The notes beneath the pieces were generated by a model. It saw only the letters and a list, made by a program, of their open reading frames with translations. It was not told where the DNA came from and ran no database searches. DNA of 6,089 nt from Bacteroidales bacterium. Lineage in GTDB: Bacteria; Bacteroidota; Bacteroidia; Bacteroidales; Muribaculaceae. Position 1 is the first letter of the stretch. Every line of letters begins with the position of its first letter. A program made the position numbers and the translations under genes. Of the stretch, positions 4,320 to 6,089 are shown piece after piece. The DNA is taken from positions 1-6,089 of the forward strand of contig SFJG01000108.1 in the NCBI GenBank assembly GCA_004555955.1, in the 5' to 3' direction.

Positions 4320-6089
4320 ATGATGAAAAAAGGTATAAAATATATTCTACTCAGTATAATAATGTCCTTGACAACCTATTCATGTCAGGACGACTTCTAC
4401 GTGCCCGGCACGGAGGAGATTGGCGAAGGCATGTGCGACGTGTCGTTGCAGATAGCCTATCAACCAAATCAAACCAGCGAAACACGCTCCGCAGGCACCG
4501 CTTTGGACGCTCACTTCTATACCCCGTTGGTGTTCTTCTTCGATTCGGATGGCAATGTGGTAAGTAAATTTAAACTTGCTTCGGGCGATTTGACAAATAA
4601 ACAGAATAAGCCCGTCGGCGATTCGAACTATGCCGAAGATACATATAAATATGCCGAAATTCCTCATGGCAAGATACAAGTGCCTTTCGGCCGTTATCGC
4701 ATATATGTAGTTCTCGAAGGCGGTGCAGTGCCGTTTAATAGTATCACTACACTCGCAGATTTGCGTAATGTGAATGTAGCGTGGAGCTCCGACAACGCGT
4801 CGAACGCCATCTCGTTCGGCTCCTGCTCGAGCACTGATAGGGCAATTAACGTTGCCGACGACGAAAACGACTACTACGTAGACGCAAGCGGCACGGCTCA
4901 CGATGCTCAGGACGGCGAGCTAATTACACTCAACCAGCCCAAACAGAGCGTATCGGCGTGGACTAAGCGTCTTGCCTCGAAAGTGTCGGTATCGTACGAC
5001 GCTTCGGGCTTGAACTCCGGCATCAAAATCTATATAAAATCCGTACAAATCAAGGATATCCCCAAGACGTGCTATCTTGGACGTTGTAACACGCCGACCT
5101 CAGCAGACCAGCTTCAAGCCGGTGAGTTGATTGACTATAAGCCGGGCGTTACCGATTTTACCGGTTGGGACTATATCTGTAGCGATGAAAGCGGCAAAGC
5201 GACATTCGGCTCGTCGCACGCGCAGAACGATGGTACGAAAAACTATATGTATTTCTTTGAGAACAACCAGGGTATTGGCGAAAATCGCCATCATACACCC
5301 GCAACCGGCTGGGAACAAAGTAATTACGAAAAATATGACAACAAGTTAGGTACTTATATCGAGGTTAAGGGCTATTATGTAGACTCGAACGACCGCAACC
5401 CGAATCAAGGACCTATAACATATCGCTTCATGCTTGGACAAAACACGACGACTGACTATAACGCCAAGCGAAGCAAACACTACAAAATCACGCTCGGCTT
5501 CAATAAAGACGCCGACAACCCCGATTGGCACATCGAATATGCCGACATCCCCGACGCACTTATGCTTTCGTATGGCTCCGATTTGAAGTCGAATCTGCGT
5601 CTTAAACTTGTGTGTGAACCTACAGATAAAGTAACTGTAGATGTGACAACAAAATACAGCCATTGGTATTACGAAGGGCATAAGTATCAGAGCCTTGGTG
5701 AAGGTTCAGGTACTTTTGCAGACCCGAGTTATGGCTTCTTTACACTCGAAGACCCGGCTACGAATACCGCCTTTGTAGGCTCTAAAAGCTATGTTAGCAA
5801 CGGCGACGGTACGCAAAGCGGCGCTATTCGCGAAATAGACATTCCGGTTTGGACGAGACAAATGACGTTAGGAAAGTCTCTTAGCGGTTATAATATCTTC
5901 TTCGACCACCAGCGTTATGGAAAAATCCATGCAGTGATAAAAGTCAATGGTGAGGTTCGTTACGAAAAAGATATCGACATCGTGCAAGTAAACCGACTTG
6001 AGAATCCGTCAGGTATTTGGCGTTCGTCAAGTTCTACAGCACCGTTCCATATCCGACTCTCTCGGAGAGAAGGAGAAGGCGTATATACT
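4320..6089 (+). CDS. DUF4906-like fimbrial-operon lipoprotein, probable tip component (3' truncated)
   Basis: The frame runs open for 590 codons from ATG 4320 to the window end; its stop lies outside. ATG 4323 is an equally possible start, one residue shorter. The signal peptide MMKKGIKYILLSIIM ends TTYSC (Cys22), followed by acidic QDDF. ETRSAGT gives Arg56 as a candidate cleavage site. LVFFFDSDGNVVSKF (70-84) is fimbrillin-like. Later segments include WTKRLASKVSVSYD (214-227), NYMYFFENNQG (308-318), TYIEVKGYY (345-353), RFMLGQN (369-375), DWHIEY (402-407) and RLENPSGIWR (559-568). From memory, this pattern matches Bacteroidales DUF4906 proteins at the distal end of fimbrial operons. A tip or adhesin role, comparable in position to P. 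gingivalis Mfa5, is inferred. No von Willebrand A motif is seen in the visible part. It lies 30 bp after the accessory pilin, with no terminator between. Seven of 21 Arg codons are not CGY, unlike the pilin. Confidence 0.75.
   Translation, partial: MMKKGIKYILLSIIMSLTTYSCQDDFYVPGTEEIGEGMCDVSLQIAYQPNQTSETRSAGTALDAHFYTPLVFFFDSDGNVVSKFKLASGDLTNKQNKPVGDSNYAEDTYKYAEIPHGKIQVPFGRYRIYVVLEGGAVPFNSITTLADLRNVNVAWSSDNASNAISFGSCSSTDRAINVADDENDYYVDASGTAHDAQDGELITLNQPKQSVSAWTKRLASKVSVSYDASGLNSGIKIYIKSVQIKDIPKTCYLGRCNTPTSADQLQAGELIDYKPGVTDFTGWDYICSDESGKATFGSSHAQNDGTKNYMYFFENNQGIGENRHHTPATGWEQSNYEKYDNKLGTYIEVKGYYVDSNDRNPNQGPITYRFMLGQNTTTDYNAKRSKHYKITLGFNKDADNPDWHIEYADIPDALMLSYGSDLKSNLRLKLVCEPTDKVTVDVTTKYSHWYYEGHKYQSLGEGSGTFADPSYGFFTLEDPATNTAFVGSKSYVSNGDGTQSGAIREIDIPVWTRQMTLGKSLSGYNIFFDHQRYGKIHAVIKVNGEVRYEKDIDIVQVNRLENPSGIWRSSSSTAPFHIRLSRREGEGVYT

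Noticed and set aside
4313..4567. 84-codon + strand frame starting just before the DUF4906-like gene
   Set aside because: It is out of frame with the long open frame from 4320, lacks a signal peptide and becomes Arg-rich; the frame at 4320 has a lipobox and family motifs.
5276..5290. Small inverted repeat TGGCGA-AAA-TCGCCA within the DUF4906-like gene
   Set aside because: A 6-bp stem is expected by chance several times in 6 kb and it has no informative position.
5131..5349. 72-codon + strand frame within the DUF4906-like gene
   Set aside because: It is Arg/Thr-rich with no recognisable feature and is out of frame with the supported gene.

Overview
The window is one co-directional (+ strand) block that reads as the core of a type V (Mfa/Fim-class) fimbrial operon from a Bacteroidales bacterium. 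The support is a run of family-typical proteins: an Mfa1-type pilin, a FimB/Mfa2-type anchor, an accessory fimbrial lipoprotein and a DUF4906-type protein. Gene leaders are A/T-rich with no convincing Shine-Dalgarno sequence, and every intact N-terminus looks like a lipoprotein signal peptide, as expected for this phylum. Genus cannot be called; a gut or oral commensal such as Bacteroides, Muribaculaceae or Porphyromonas relatives would fit.

Layout: (1) 1-441, the C-terminal part of a protein resembling the DUF3868/OmpA-like proteins found upstream of fimbrillin genes, cut by the window start. (2) 472-2073, the major pilin. (3) 2089-3207, the anchor. (4) 3204-4289, an accessory pilin whose start overlaps the anchor's stop by ATGA. 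(5) 4320-6089, a large DUF4906-like lipoprotein, open at the window end. Gaps are 30, 15, -4 and 30 bp. No intergenic terminator, RNA gene, mobile element or CRISPR array is visible, and no stretch over 300 bp lacks a gene.

How they work together (family knowledge plus inference): the pilins are exported as lipoproteins, trimmed after an Arg near the N-terminus to open a groove, and polymerised by inserting a C-terminal donor strand of one subunit into the groove of the next. The pilin has both a TR-S site and a donor-like tail, the anchor has the tail but no such site, and the accessory pilin has a TR-A site but no such tail. This matches stalk, base and distal/tip roles. The DUF4906-like protein is the likely tip or adhesive component.

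The most unusual element is a perfect 15-bp inverted repeat with a 3-nt loop at 2120-2152, inside the anchor's signal-peptide codons just downstream of the pilin gene. It is a candidate RNA hairpin that sets the pilin-to-anchor expression ratio.
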